A DNA stretch of 64,000 bases from Ancylobacter sp. IITR112 (GTDB taxonomy: Bacteria; Pseudomonadota; Alphaproteobacteria; Rhizobiales; Xanthobacteraceae). Both the position numbers and the translations under genes were made by a program. Positions 1 to 7,849 of the stretch are shown piece by piece. The notes under the pieces were generated by a model. That model saw only the letters and a program-made list of their open reading frames with translations. It made no database searches and was not told where the DNA came from. The stretch covers positions 4,434,501 to 4,498,500 of the forward strand of contig NZ_JBGCUS010000001.1 of the NCBI RefSeq assembly GCF_041415945.1, given 5' to 3'. Positions within the stretch are counted from its first letter, which is position 1, and each line of letters opens with the position of its first letter.

Positions 1-108
1 ATTGCGCCCGATGAGACAGACGAGTTCCCCCGGCTCGACGGTGAGATCGAGCCCATTGAGAATGCGGCTGCCGGCAATATCGACCTTGAGGCCGGAAATC
101 CTGAGCAT
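1..108 (-). CDS. livF: ABC transporter ATP-binding protein LivF, 5' part only
   Basis: This is the first 36 codons of a second ATPase of the branched-chain amino acid (HAAT) family; the rest lies outside the window. The ATG follows a GAGGAG ribosome site ending a few bases downstream of the livG stop. The visible residues run from an N-terminal beta strand to the start of the Walker A loop (ending GRN, expected to continue GAGK). In HAAT transporters LivF pairs with LivG to energise the LivH/LivM permease. Its place as last gene of the operon is the usual one. Too short to identify by itself; position and the partial Walker A make the call. Confidence 0.8.
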   Translation of the reverse strand, partial: MLRISGLKVDIAGSRILNGLDLTVEPGELVCLIGRN

Positions 109-118
109 ATCGGGCTCC

Positions 119-934
119 TCAATGGCTGGTCGGGTGGGCGAAGGCGGCGGCGGCGTCCGATGCCTTGTGCTTCATCTGCGGCCGCCGCGTGCCGACCACG
201 GCGGCGATCAGCGCCGGGTCCTTGAAGAAGGTCTCCGGCTTCTCATTGGCCAGCACGCGGCCGGCCTGCAGCGCGACGATGCGGTCGGAATAGCGGGCGA
301 CGAGATCCATGTCGTGCTCGACCTGGATGATCGCCCGCACCCCGGCCTTGCGGCAGGCGGCGACGAGCAGTTCCATGATGGCGTGCTTGTCGCCGGTGGA
401 GACGCCGGAAGTCGGTTCGTCGATCAGGATCAACTCGGGCTTCAGCGCGAAGGCGCTGGCGACATCGAGCAGCTTCTTCTCGCCCTGCGACAGCGCGCGG
501 GCCTGCTGGTCGAGCCGGTGGCGCAGATGGAAGATGTCCGCCACCTCCTCCACCGCCTCATGCACCTCGCTGTCACGGCGCAGGCTGCGCAGCGGATTGC
601 GAATGCGCTGCAGCCGCGAGGAGGCGGCGACGCACAGCGCCTCGCGCACGGTGAGCGCGGGGAAGATGTTCACGAGCTGGAAGCCGCGCGCCATGCCGCG
701 CCGGGCCAGTTCCACCGGACCGATGCCGCCAATGTCGCTGCCACGGAACGAGACCTGTCCCGAGGTCGGCCTGAGCAGGCCGGTGAGCACATTCACCAGC
801 GTGCTCTTGCCCGCGCCATTGGGGCCGACGATGGAGATGAACTCGCCATCGCTGATCGAGAATGAGACATTGGTCAGGGCGTGGAAATCGCCATAGCTCT
901 TGCAGACGGTGGTGGCTTCGAGAAGCGCCGCCAT
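119..934 (-). CDS. livG: Branched-chain-type ABC transporter ATP-binding protein LivG
   Basis: A 271-residue cytoplasmic ATPase. It shows Walker A (GPNGAGKST, about residues 37-45), the ABC signature (LSQGEKKLLD, about 148) and Walker B (LILIDEPTSGV, about 168). The last of these carries a Thr-Ser-Gly-Val D-loop typical of the LivG branch. It would couple ATP hydrolysis to uptake of an amino-acid-like or amide solute through LivH/LivM. It starts four bases after the livM stop, so it is in the same transcript. The substrate cannot be read from the sequence; urea or short-chain amide transporters have the same architecture as leucine transporters. Confidence 0.9.
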   Translation of the reverse strand: MAALLEATTVCKSYGDFHALTNVSFSISDGEFISIVGPNGAGKSTLVNVLTGLLRPTSGQVSFRGSDIGGIGPVELARRGMARGFQLVNIFPALTVREALCVAASSRLQRIRNPLRSLRRDSEVHEAVEEVADIFHLRHRLDQQARALSQGEKKLLDVASAFALKPELILIDEPTSGVSTGDKHAIMELLVAACRKAGVRAIIQVEHDMDLVARYSDRIVALQAGRVLANEKPETFFKDPALIAAVVGTRRPQMKHKASDAAAAFAHPTSH

Positions 935-937
935 GGT

Positions 938-1954
938 TCAGCTCCCGCGCTTGAAGCGGTTGAGGAGGCTTCCCGCGATGCCGGAGAGGCCGCCGGGGAA
1001 GAACACGACAAGGAGGATCAGCACCGCGCCCATGACGAAGCGCCAGTACTGGGTCACCGACATCACCGTGTCCTGCAGCAGCACGAAAGCCAGCGAGCCG
1101 ACCACCGGGCCGATGAAGGCGCCGGAACCGCCGAGCACCGCCATGAAGACCATGTTGCCGGACTGGGTCCAGTACACGATCTCGGGATCGGCAAGGCCGA
1201 TGGAGATGGCGAGGATGGCCCCGCCAATGGCGCCGTAAATGCCGGAGATGACAAAGGCGGCGAGCCGCATGCGGGTGACCTGCACGCCGAGATAGGCCGC
1301 CTTTTGCGCGTTCTCGCGGATCGCCTGCAGATGCAGGCCGAAGGGCGAGCGCACGATGCGCCACATGACGAGGCCGAGACTGCCGAGCAGGCCGAGCGCG
1401 TAATAATAGAACGGCCCGGTGAGGAAGGCGGTCTTGCCGCCCGCGAACTCCATGCCGAACAGCAGCGGCCGCAGCACCCGCATGCCCTGGTCGCCGCCAG
1501 TGAGGCCGTAGAACTTGTACAGTACCGAATGAAACAGCATGCCGAAAGCCAGGGTCAGCATGCCGAAGAAGATGCGCGTGTAGCGCACGCACAGGAAGCC
1601 GACCGGGATGGCGATGATCACCGAGACGAGGATCGAGACCAGCAGGATCAGCTCGAAGGACTGCACCCCGAGCTTCGAGGTCATCACCGCCGCCGTATAG
1701 GCGCCGATGCCCAGGAACATGGCATGGCCGAAGGAAAGCAGTCCCGTATAGCCGAACAGCAGGTTGAAGCCGAGCAGGGCGATGGCGAGGGCGAAGAACG
1801 GCACCATCAGCGTCAGCGTGTAGACCGAAGCGAAGAACGGCAGGACCGCCATCGCCGCGAGGATCACCAGCAGGGCCCAGAGGCCCGAGGCCCGGGTCGC
1901 TTCCGAGGGCAGCCGCGCCAGCCGCGTGCTCTCGACCAGAGGGGGAGCGCTCAT
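938..1954 (-). CDS. livM: Branched-chain-type ABC transporter permease LivM
   Basis: A 338-residue inner-membrane permease with about nine to ten hydrophobic helices. It carries the family landmarks: a GYTGLLSFGHAMFLGIGAY segment near residue 72, and the EAA-like cytoplasmic loop with SPFGLHLQAIRENAQKAAYLG near 208, which contacts the ATPase. Length is normal for LivM. Its start overlaps the livH stop by four bases, indicating translational coupling. It forms the heterodimeric channel with LivH. Confidence 0.9.
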   Translation of the reverse strand: MSAPPLVESTRLARLPSEATRASGLWALLVILAAMAVLPFFASVYTLTLMVPFFALAIALLGFNLLFGYTGLLSFGHAMFLGIGAYTAAVMTSKLGVQSFELILLVSILVSVIIAIPVGFLCVRYTRIFFGMLTLAFGMLFHSVLYKFYGLTGGDQGMRVLRPLLFGMEFAGGKTAFLTGPFYYYALGLLGSLGLVMWRIVRSPFGLHLQAIRENAQKAAYLGVQVTRMRLAAFVISGIYGAIGGAILAISIGLADPEIVYWTQSGNMVFMAVLGGSGAFIGPVVGSLAFVLLQDTVMSVTQYWRFVMGAVLILLVVFFPGGLSGIAGSLLNRFKRGS

Positions 1955-2832
1955 GCCATCGCCTTTCCAAACAGGCCGGCCGGACGCAGGATCAGCACCG
2001 CGATGACGACCAGATAGATCGAGAGAATTTCCGCCTCGGGCAGCGCCATGATGGCGATCGCCCGGATGAGGCCGACGATCGGCGCGCCGGCCAATGCCCC
2101 GCGCATCGAGCCGAGCCCGCCAATGACCACCACCGCGAACGCCTCGACCACGAGTTCGACCGACATTTCCAGCGACGCGGCCGAGGCCGGCACCACCAGC
2201 GCGCCGCCCACCGTGCCGAGGATGCAGCCGACCGTGAACACCGCCGCGAAGATGCGGGTGGAATTGATGCCGAGGCCCTCCGACATGTCACGGTTTTCGG
2301 CGGTGGCGCGAATGATGCGTCCGGTGCGGGTGCGCTGGAGAAACCAGCCGAGCCCGCCGGCAATGGCGATCGAGGCGGCGATGACCAGAAGATTATAGGT
2401 CGGCACCCGGATGCCGGCGATCTCGGCGGTGCCATAGGCGAGATAGGCATTGTCCAGCGTGAGCGGCGTCGGGCCCCAGATGAAGCGCATCGCGTCCTGG
2501 AACACCAGCAGCAGGCCGAAGGTCAGCAGAAGCTGATGGCTCTCGTCGCGTGCATAGACGGTGCGCAGCAGCCGCTCCACCGGCAGGCCGATCAGCCCGA
2601 TGGCGATGCCGGCGAGGATCAGCACCGGCAGCACGGCGATGCCGGGAAGCCCGAGCGCCGCCGCCGCCCCGATGGCGGTGATGCCGAAATAGGCCCCGAG
2701 CGCGTAGAACGAGCCGCAGGCGAGGTTGACGATCTTCTGGACGCCAAACACCAGTTGAAGACCGGCCGCGACGAGGAAGACCACGGCGGCGTGAAACACG
2801 CCGCCAATGACCATGTCGATGAACCTATCCAT
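1951..2832 (-). CDS. livH: Branched-chain-type ABC transporter permease LivH
   Basis: A 293-residue polytopic permease with the expected length and pattern of LivH: alternating hydrophobic segments, the GLQLVFGVQKIVNLACG motif at about residues 24-40, and the coupling loop TRTGRIIRATAENRDMSEGLGI near 167. The N-terminal MDRFIDMVIGGVF matches the usual short periplasmic start. It lies nine bases after the binding-protein gene, in the same operon, and would dimerise with LivM to form the translocation path. Confidence 0.9.
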   Translation of the reverse strand: MDRFIDMVIGGVFHAAVVFLVAAGLQLVFGVQKIVNLACGSFYALGAYFGITAIGAAAALGLPGIAVLPVLILAGIAIGLIGLPVERLLRTVYARDESHQLLLTFGLLLVFQDAMRFIWGPTPLTLDNAYLAYGTAEIAGIRVPTYNLLVIAASIAIAGGLGWFLQRTRTGRIIRATAENRDMSEGLGINSTRIFAAVFTVGCILGTVGGALVVPASAASLEMSVELVVEAFAVVVIGGLGSMRGALAGAPIVGLIRAIAIMALPEAEILSIYLVVIAVLILRPAGLFGKAMA

Positions 2833-2841
2833 GGTGCGTCC

Positions 2842-4116
2842 TCAGGCCGGCAGCTTCGCGGTCTTCAGCCACTCCCAGAAGTCCACGCCCGGCGGCTTCT
2901 GGAGCTGGTCGGCCGTGTAGGCGTCGACGGTGCGCAGCGTCGGGAAATCATAGGCGTTGTCGTTGGTCGACAGGCCCTGATAGAACACCTGCTCGGCGAT
3001 CTTGTCGGCGCGGAACCGCCCCGGTCCGCCGAGGCTCTGCACCTCCTGCTTCGGAATCGAGTCGATGATCTCGTCGAGCTTGGGCCAGCGCCCGGTCGCC
3101 TTGGCCGCGGCTTCCGTGCCGGCCTTGTAGGCGGCGAGCGCGAAATAGGCGCGGTCGGCCTCCCAGTGCGGCGCCTCCTTGTAGCGGTCCATATAGTCGG
3201 CGACGAACGCCTTCTGCAAAGGCGAGGCGTCGGGCAGGGCGAAGTACAGCGTGTTGTGCCCGAAGATGATGTTCTCCGGCATGAAGCTTTTCTTGAGCTG
3301 GTTGATCTGCCAGCCGGCGGCGGGGAGGGCGATGTTCACGCCCTCGAACAGGCCGGCGGCGCTGCCCTGCTTCATGAACACCGGAAGGTCGGCGAACAGC
3401 ATGGAGGAGAAGATGAAGTCCGGCCGGGCCGCCTTGAGCGCCGCTATGTGCGAGGTGAGGTCCATGGTGCCGACCTTCGGCCATTGCTCGGCCACCACCT
3501 CATACTGCACGCCGGCCCGGGTGAGGATCTGCCGGAAGGCTTCCCAATTGTTGCGCCCGTAGGAATAATCGGGGTTGATGCCCGCGACACGGGTGATCTT
3601 GTTGCCGAAATATTTCACCGCCAGCAGCGAGGACATCACCGCCTCGCACTCATTGTCGGTGGAGCGGAACACGTAGCGCACATCCGGCATCGCCTGCTTC
3701 ACGCCGTCCTGGGTGGTGCCGTCCCACATGATGAGCAGCGCCTGCTCCTCCTCGGCGACGGGGGCGACGCCCATCGACACGCCGGTGGAGATCAGCCCCT
3801 GCACGCAGTCGACCTTTTCCTGCAGCACCAGGCGGCGGAAGCGCTCGATCGTGTCTTTCGGCGAGGTCTCCTCCTCGAAGACCAGCTCGATCGGGCGGCC
3901 GGCAATGCCGCCATCCTTGTTCATGCGCTCGGCGGCCCATTGCACCGCGCGAATGCCGCATTCGCCCACCGTGCCCATGGCGCCGGAGCGCGGGGCCAGT
4001 ATGCCGATGCGGACGGGTTTCGACTGGGCGATGGCGGGCGCGAAGACGCCCGGCGAGGCGGCGGCAAGACCGGCAGCACCGATCCCCCGCAGCAGTGAGC
4101 GGCGGCTGAGATTCAT
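2842..4116 (-). CDS. Periplasmic substrate-binding protein of the branched-chain (Peripla_BP_6) type, Tat-exported
   Basis: A 424-residue solute receptor and first gene of the transporter operon. The start was placed at the ATG at 4116 because a GGGAGGGAACAG ribosome site precedes it and because translation then begins with a twin-arginine signal (LSRRSLLRGIGAAG, cleavage near AIAQ). A longer in-frame extension to 4191 has neither. The mature part shows the type I periplasmic fold, beginning KPVRIGILAPRSGAMGTVG. Export by the Tat route is common for Hyphomicrobiales homologues. The ligand is unknown; the family includes leucine, urea and amide receptors. The neighbouring oxidoreductase genes are not a diagnostic pathway. 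Confidence 0.85.
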   Translation of the reverse strand: MNLSRRSLLRGIGAAGLAAASPGVFAPAIAQSKPVRIGILAPRSGAMGTVGECGIRAVQWAAERMNKDGGIAGRPIELVFEEETSPKDTIERFRRLVLQEKVDCVQGLISTGVSMGVAPVAEEEQALLIMWDGTTQDGVKQAMPDVRYVFRSTDNECEAVMSSLLAVKYFGNKITRVAGINPDYSYGRNNWEAFRQILTRAGVQYEVVAEQWPKVGTMDLTSHIAALKAARPDFIFSSMLFADLPVFMKQGSAAGLFEGVNIALPAAGWQINQLKKSFMPENIIFGHNTLYFALPDASPLQKAFVADYMDRYKEAPHWEADRAYFALAAYKAGTEAAAKATGRWPKLDEIIDSIPKQEVQSLGGPGRFRADKIAEQVFYQGLSTNDNAYDFPTLRTVDAYTADQLQKPPGVDFWEWLKTAKLPA

Positions 4117-4155
4117 CTGTTCCCTCCCTTGCGGGTCTGATGCCCGTCCTAGGTC

Positions 4156-4338
4156 TGACATATCATAAATATGCAAACTGAATGTCTGCAACAGCTAATT
4201 TTGATCTGGATCAATTTGTGATTGGCGCGCGTCCTTCGGCACCAGCGGCAAACCGGCATGCCGTCTCGATTTGCGCCCGCCGATCCGGTCGCCGCGATGG
4301 CGTGCGGCGGACGCATATGTGATATATGTATGACATAT
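4156..4338. promoter_or_regulatory. Divergent promoter region with repeated TGACATAT motif
   Basis: The 291 bases between the transporter operon (leftward) and the ABM gene (rightward) are markedly AT-rich in two patches. The octamer TGACATAT occurs twice in the same orientation, at 4156-4163 and 4331-4338. The second copy sits in an ATATGT...ACATAT dyad (4315-4338). This is the sort of pattern bound by a dimeric regulator, and the two copies lie near the two divergent starts. No regulator gene is adjacent, so the cognate protein is unknown. Confidence 0.35.
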
Positions 4339-4407
4339 TTTACCATGGAGCGGCTTTACGCTGCGTCGGCGGGCCGTGCACGATGCGGCACAGCCAGGGA
4401 GGCCCCC

Positions 4408-4785
4408 ATGATCGCCGTCATCTTCGAAGTCTGGCCCGCCGAGGGCGCACGCCAGACCTATCTCGACATCGCCGCGGCGCTGCGCGCCGATCTCATGCGG
4501 ATCGACGGCTTCATCTCGGTCGAGCGGTTCCAGAGCCTCACCGATCCCGACAAGATGCTTTCGCTGTCGTTCTGGCGCGACGAGGAGGCGATCCGGCACT
4601 GGCGCAACCTGCCGAACCATCGCCGGGCGCAGGACGAGGGCCGGGGGAGCGATGGCGGCGGCGGCCTGTTCCGCGATTATCGCCTGCGCATCGCCGGGGT
4701 CGCGCGCGATTACGGTCTCGCCGCGCGGGCGCAGGCGCCGGAGGACAGCCGGCAGGCGCACACAGCCGCCGGTCTGTCGATCTGA
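4408..4785 (+). CDS. Antibiotic biosynthesis monooxygenase (ABM)-domain protein
   Basis: A 125-residue protein with an ABM-type ferredoxin-like fold. It starts MIAVIFEVWPAEG and has a helix with YLDIAAALRADLMRIDGF. The segment SLTDPDKMLSLSFWRDEEAIRHWR is typical of the DUF1330/ABM group, where Trp-His-Arg residues line the pocket. The ATG at 4408 has an AGGGAGG ribosome site; longer upstream extensions lack one. Such proteins are small cofactor-free oxygenases or haem/quinone-handling enzymes, and the substrate cannot be deduced. It is transcribed away from the liv operon and convergently with the alcohol dehydrogenase gene that follows. Confidence 0.7.
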   Translation: MIAVIFEVWPAEGARQTYLDIAAALRADLMRIDGFISVERFQSLTDPDKMLSLSFWRDEEAIRHWRNLPNHRRAQDEGRGSDGGGGLFRDYRLRIAGVARDYGLAARAQAPEDSRQAHTAAGLSI

Positions 4786-4797
4786 GCCGGCGAAGGA

Positions 4798-5907
4798 TCA
4801 GAAGATCACGACGCTGCGTATGGCCTCGCCGCGCTTCAGCGCGTCGAAGCCGGCATTGATGTCCTCCAGCGCGATCCGCCGGGTGATCAGTTCGTCCAGC
4901 ATCAGGTGGCCGTCGAGATAGGCACGCGCCAGCCGCGGGAAATCGCGCGCCGGATGCGCGCCGCCATAGGAGGAGCGGCGGATGCGCTTCTCGCCCATCA
5001 GCGAACCCCAGCGCAGGGCGATGTCCTTCGCCACGTCGATCTTGCCCAGCCAGATCACCTCGCCGCCCGGCCGCACCGCTTCGGCGCTGACGCGGAACCC
5101 GGCCGGGCTGCCGGCCGATTCCAGCACGACATCGGCGCCCCGGCCCCGTGTGGCGGCCCGCGCCACCTCCGCCGCGTCCTGCCGGGCGGCGTTCACCTGC
5201 GTGGTCGCGCCCATGGTCGCGGCCAGCGCGAGTTTTTCGTCGTTGAGGTCCACCGCGATAATGTCGGCGGCCCCGGCCATCCGGGCTCCCTGCACCGCGG
5301 CAAGCCCGACCGCGCCGCAGCCAATGACCATCACCGTGTCGCCCGGCCGGATCGAGGCGACGTTCATGGCGGCGCCCACCCCGGTCATCACCCCGCAGCC
5401 GATCAGGCAGGCGCGATCGAACGGTATGTCGCGCGGCACCGGGACCGCCTGCTGTTCCGGCACGATGCAATAATCCGCGAACGCGCCGAGAAACATCAAC
5501 TGGCGCACGGCCCGCCCGTCGCGCAGCCAGGCGCGTGGGGCGCCGTCGAACGCCAGCGCCTCCGCCCCCCGCGCCAGATAGCCCTCGCACAGGATGGGCA
5601 GGCGGCGCTCGCAATAGAAGCACCCGCCACAATGCGGGTTCCAGGACAGCACGACCGGGTCGCCGGGAGCGACGGCGCGCACCTGCGACCCCACCTCCTC
5701 GACCACGCCCGCCGCCTCGTGCCCGAGCACGATCGGCATGGGGTAGCGCAGGCCGCCCTCGATCACTTCGAGGTCGGTATGGCACAGCCCCGCCGCCCGG
5801 ATGCGCACCCGCACATCGCCGGGGTGCAAGGGCGCGGCCGTGACGGTTTCAAGAGTGAGGGGCGCGTGCGCCTCATGCAGCACCGCGGCCCGGTAGCTCA
5901 GGCTCAT
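4798..5907 (-). CDS. Zinc-dependent medium-chain alcohol dehydrogenase
   Basis: A 369-residue MDR-family oxidoreductase. Catalytic zinc ligands are Cys42 (GLCHTD) and His63-Glu64 (GHEAAG). Structural zinc is bound by Cys93, Cys96, Cys99 and Cys107 in CX2CX2CX7C spacing. The Rossmann motif is GCGAVGLAAVQGAR near residue 195. Length and the 20-residue insertion before the cofactor domain fit the class III / NDMA-type branch rather than short yeast-type ADHs. It would oxidise an alcohol or thiol adduct with NAD. It ends 13 bases from the convergent ABM gene. Substrate unknown. Confidence 0.85.
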   Translation of the reverse strand: MSLSYRAAVLHEAHAPLTLETVTAAPLHPGDVRVRIRAAGLCHTDLEVIEGGLRYPMPIVLGHEAAGVVEEVGSQVRAVAPGDPVVLSWNPHCGGCFYCERRLPILCEGYLARGAEALAFDGAPRAWLRDGRAVRQLMFLGAFADYCIVPEQQAVPVPRDIPFDRACLIGCGVMTGVGAAMNVASIRPGDTVMVIGCGAVGLAAVQGARMAGAADIIAVDLNDEKLALAATMGATTQVNAARQDAAEVARAATRGRGADVVLESAGSPAGFRVSAEAVRPGGEVIWLGKIDVAKDIALRWGSLMGEKRIRRSSYGGAHPARDFPRLARAYLDGHLMLDELITRRIALEDINAGFDALKRGEAIRSVVIF

Positions 5908-6131
5908 CTGTCTCTCCCGGAGAAAGGTTCTCCGGCGCCGGGGGCGGCGCCGCGATGGCCGAAAGCGGTTCTAACTTCCTCATTTTCCTTCCATTGCGGG
6001 AAAGACGACGAAGCGGCTTGCCATCTAATGTAACACTGATATGTTAGATGAATGCTTGTCATAGGGCAATAGCGCGCAGCCGCGCATTCAGGCAAACCCG
6101 CTTTCGGCAAAAAGCCCGCAAGGAGGACGAT

Positions 6132-6953
6132 ATGGAACTCGCCGTCAGTTCAATGACCGAGCGCCAGAGGAAATACCGCGCCACATATCGCGAGCGCGTC
6201 GCCGGCTGGTACAATGGCTGGCTGCACATCGCGGTGATCTACACGATCGGCTTCACCGCCCTTTACGTGTATGGCTCGAACATCGCCCATGTGGCCTGGT
6301 GGGAGTGGCTCACCATTCCCGTGGTGTTCCTGTTCTGCAATTTCTTCGAATGGGCGCTGCACCGCTATGTGATGCACCGGCCCTCCCGCATCCCGCTGCT
6401 GCGCGCGGTCTATAACCGCCACACGCTGATGCATCACCAGTTCTTCACCGAAGAGGAGATGCGCTTCGCCGGTCATCATGACTGGCGCGTCACCTTCTTT
6501 CCGCCCTATGCGCTGGTGACCTTCACACTGATGTCGATCCCCGGCGCGGTGGTGCTCTCCTGGCTGATCTCGCCCAATGTCGGCTGGTTGTTCATCACCA
6601 CCACGACCTCGGTCTATCTGCTCTACGAGTTCATGCACTTCACCACGCATATCGACGAGAACTGGTTCGTGCGGAACGTGCCGTTCATCAACACCAACCG
6701 GCGCCATCATGCCGCCCATCACAACCAGTCGATCATGATGGAGAGGAACATGAACCTCACCTTTCCCATCATGGACTGGGCGTTCGGCACCTCCGATCTC
6801 GATCGCGGCTTCCTCGGCCATCTCTTCAACGGCTACGACACGCGCTACGTCAAAACCGACATGCGCAAGACCTCGCGCACGCCGCGGCCCGCCGGGCCGG
6901 CGAGCGCTGGCCCGGCGGGTTCCGGCCCGATGACGCAGCAGCCCGCCGAATAG
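6132..6953 (+). CDS. Fatty acid hydroxylase / sterol desaturase-superfamily membrane protein
   Basis: A 273-residue integral membrane di-iron enzyme. The histidine boxes of the superfamily are all visible: EWALHRYVMHR, HTLMHHQFF, FMHFTTHID and RRHHAAHHN. Three to four hydrophobic segments separate them. Start at 6132 is supported by an AAGGAGG site seven bases upstream. Members hydroxylate or desaturate membrane lipids, fatty acids or sterols/hopanoids using O2. The C-terminal 30 residues are Pro/Gly/Ala-rich and look disordered. The two following membrane ORFs run in the same direction and may be cotranscribed. Confidence 0.8.
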   Translation: MELAVSSMTERQRKYRATYRERVAGWYNGWLHIAVIYTIGFTALYVYGSNIAHVAWWEWLTIPVVFLFCNFFEWALHRYVMHRPSRIPLLRAVYNRHTLMHHQFFTEEEMRFAGHHDWRVTFFPPYALVTFTLMSIPGAVVLSWLISPNVGWLFITTTTSVYLLYEFMHFTTHIDENWFVRNVPFINTNRRHHAAHHNQSIMMERNMNLTFPIMDWAFGTSDLDRGFLGHLFNGYDTRYVKTDMRKTSRTPRPAGPASAGPAGSGPMTQQPAE

Positions 6954-6986
6954 CGGCCACCCCTCCCTCGCCTCAGGAATATCGTC

Positions 6987-7382
6987 ATGGCCGCTCTGGA
7001 ACCCAACACCGTCGCCCTGGCCTGGTTCGCTCTGTTCTCGACGCTCTGCTGCGTCGGCCTGCTCATCCTGTCCGGCTCCTTTCCGCTGAATGCGCGGCGC
7101 GAACGCGGGCAGGAATCAAGCCCGACCCTGGCGCTCATCAATGGCGCGCTGATGCTGGTGCTGGCGGGCTGCACCCTCGCCTTCGGCCTGGTCGAACTGC
7201 GCGTCACCAGCGTCATCGTCGTGGCGGGCCTCGCCTTCCTGTTCGCGCCGGCCTCGTTCGAGATCTGGCCGGAACGCTGGAAGGATGGCCGCGCCGTCCT
7301 CGCCATCATGGCGTTCGCCCAACTGGGCGCCATCGTCGCGCTCTATCGGGTCGGGGGCGAGGTTCTCGCGACCCTGGTGTAA
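6987..7382 (+). CDS. Small four-helix membrane protein of unknown function
   Basis: A 131-residue hydrophobic protein. Four membrane spans are apparent, around residues 10-30, 48-67, 71-88 and 104-122, with a basic loop (NARRERGQESS) after the first. No catalytic motif or known family is recognised. It follows the hydroxylase gene by 33 bases in the same direction and precedes another mini membrane protein, so the three may form an operon. Confidence 0.6.
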   Translation: MAALEPNTVALAWFALFSTLCCVGLLILSGSFPLNARRERGQESSPTLALINGALMLVLAGCTLAFGLVELRVTSVIVVAGLAFLFAPASFEIWPERWKDGRAVLAIMAFAQLGAIVALYRVGGEVLATLV

Positions 7383-7444
7383 GCGCAGGGAAGGAAACGC
7401 CATGAACCAATATGACCCGTCACGTCCGGAAAGCGGAGACAGCC

Positions 7445-7627
7445 ATGCCCACATTCGTGAAACTCGCCATCTCGCTGATCGTGATTCTTGTCGCGGCTGC
7501 GGGTTATGCCCTGCAGGCGCATCTCGGTCAGGTCGGACCGAAATATGCGGTGCTGTTCCTCGGAGCCTTCATGGTGATTGCCATGTGGCTGTTCCCCGAG
7601 GTCAGCCGCAAGGAAATCCGCAACTAG
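7445..7627 (+). CDS. 60-residue two-helix membrane protein
   Basis: A short ORF with two hydrophobic segments (residues 5-23 and 31-48) and a charged tail ending SRKEIRN. The ATG at 7445 was preferred to an in-frame one at 7412 because an AGCGGAGAC site lies just upstream and the extra 11 residues are polar. Function unknown. A GC-rich hairpin 45 bases after its stop closes the transcription unit. Confidence 0.5.
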   Translation: MPTFVKLAISLIVILVAAAGYALQAHLGQVGPKYAVLFLGAFMVIAMWLFPEVSRKEIRN

Positions 7628-7672
7628 CCCAGCGCCGCTGACGCCGCGCGCCTGATATGATGCAACGGCATG

Positions 7673-7692
7673 GCCCGGCCTTTCGGCCGGGC
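7673..7692 (+). terminator. Stem-loop terminator after the small membrane genes
   Basis: Perfect 8-bp stem GCCCGGCC / GGCCGGGC with a TTTC loop, followed by TTCGTCT. The weak T tract makes it a plausible rather than strong intrinsic terminator. It sits between convergent units and could serve both. Confidence 0.5.
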
Positions 7693-7812
7693 TTCGTCTG
7701 AGATGCGGCGCCGTCGCGGGGGCGGCAAAAGCCCGGGCCGGCAGGGAAGGCGGCCCGTGTGAGGAAACGCCGCGTCATGTTCAATTCGGTCGGCTGAGAG
7801 GCCGGAGGACAG

Positions 7813-7849
7813 GCGCAGTTCTCGCTCAGAACCTGAGCGAGAACTGCGC
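7813..7849. repeat. Perfect 17-bp inverted repeat spanning the autotransporter stop codon
   Basis: GCGCAGTTCTCGCTCAG (7813-7829) is exactly repeated in inverse at 7833-7849, with only AAC between. The minus-strand stop codon of the giant autotransporter (7826-7828) lies in one arm, and the last codons of its beta-barrel form the other. In RNA this is a 17-bp hairpin at the very 3' end of the message. No T run follows on the minus strand, so it is not a classical intrinsic terminator. Confidence 0.75.

Noticed and set aside
4195..4761. 188-codon minus-strand frame across the ABM gene
   Set aside because: The plus-strand frame has a ribosome site and ABM-family motifs; the minus frame has neither.
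7402..7641. Plus-strand ORF starting at an ATG with GGAAGG upstream
   Set aside because: The ribosome site is good, but the product is Arg/Gly-rich without any fold and overlaps the hydrophobic 60-residue ORF in another frame, which is the more protein-like.
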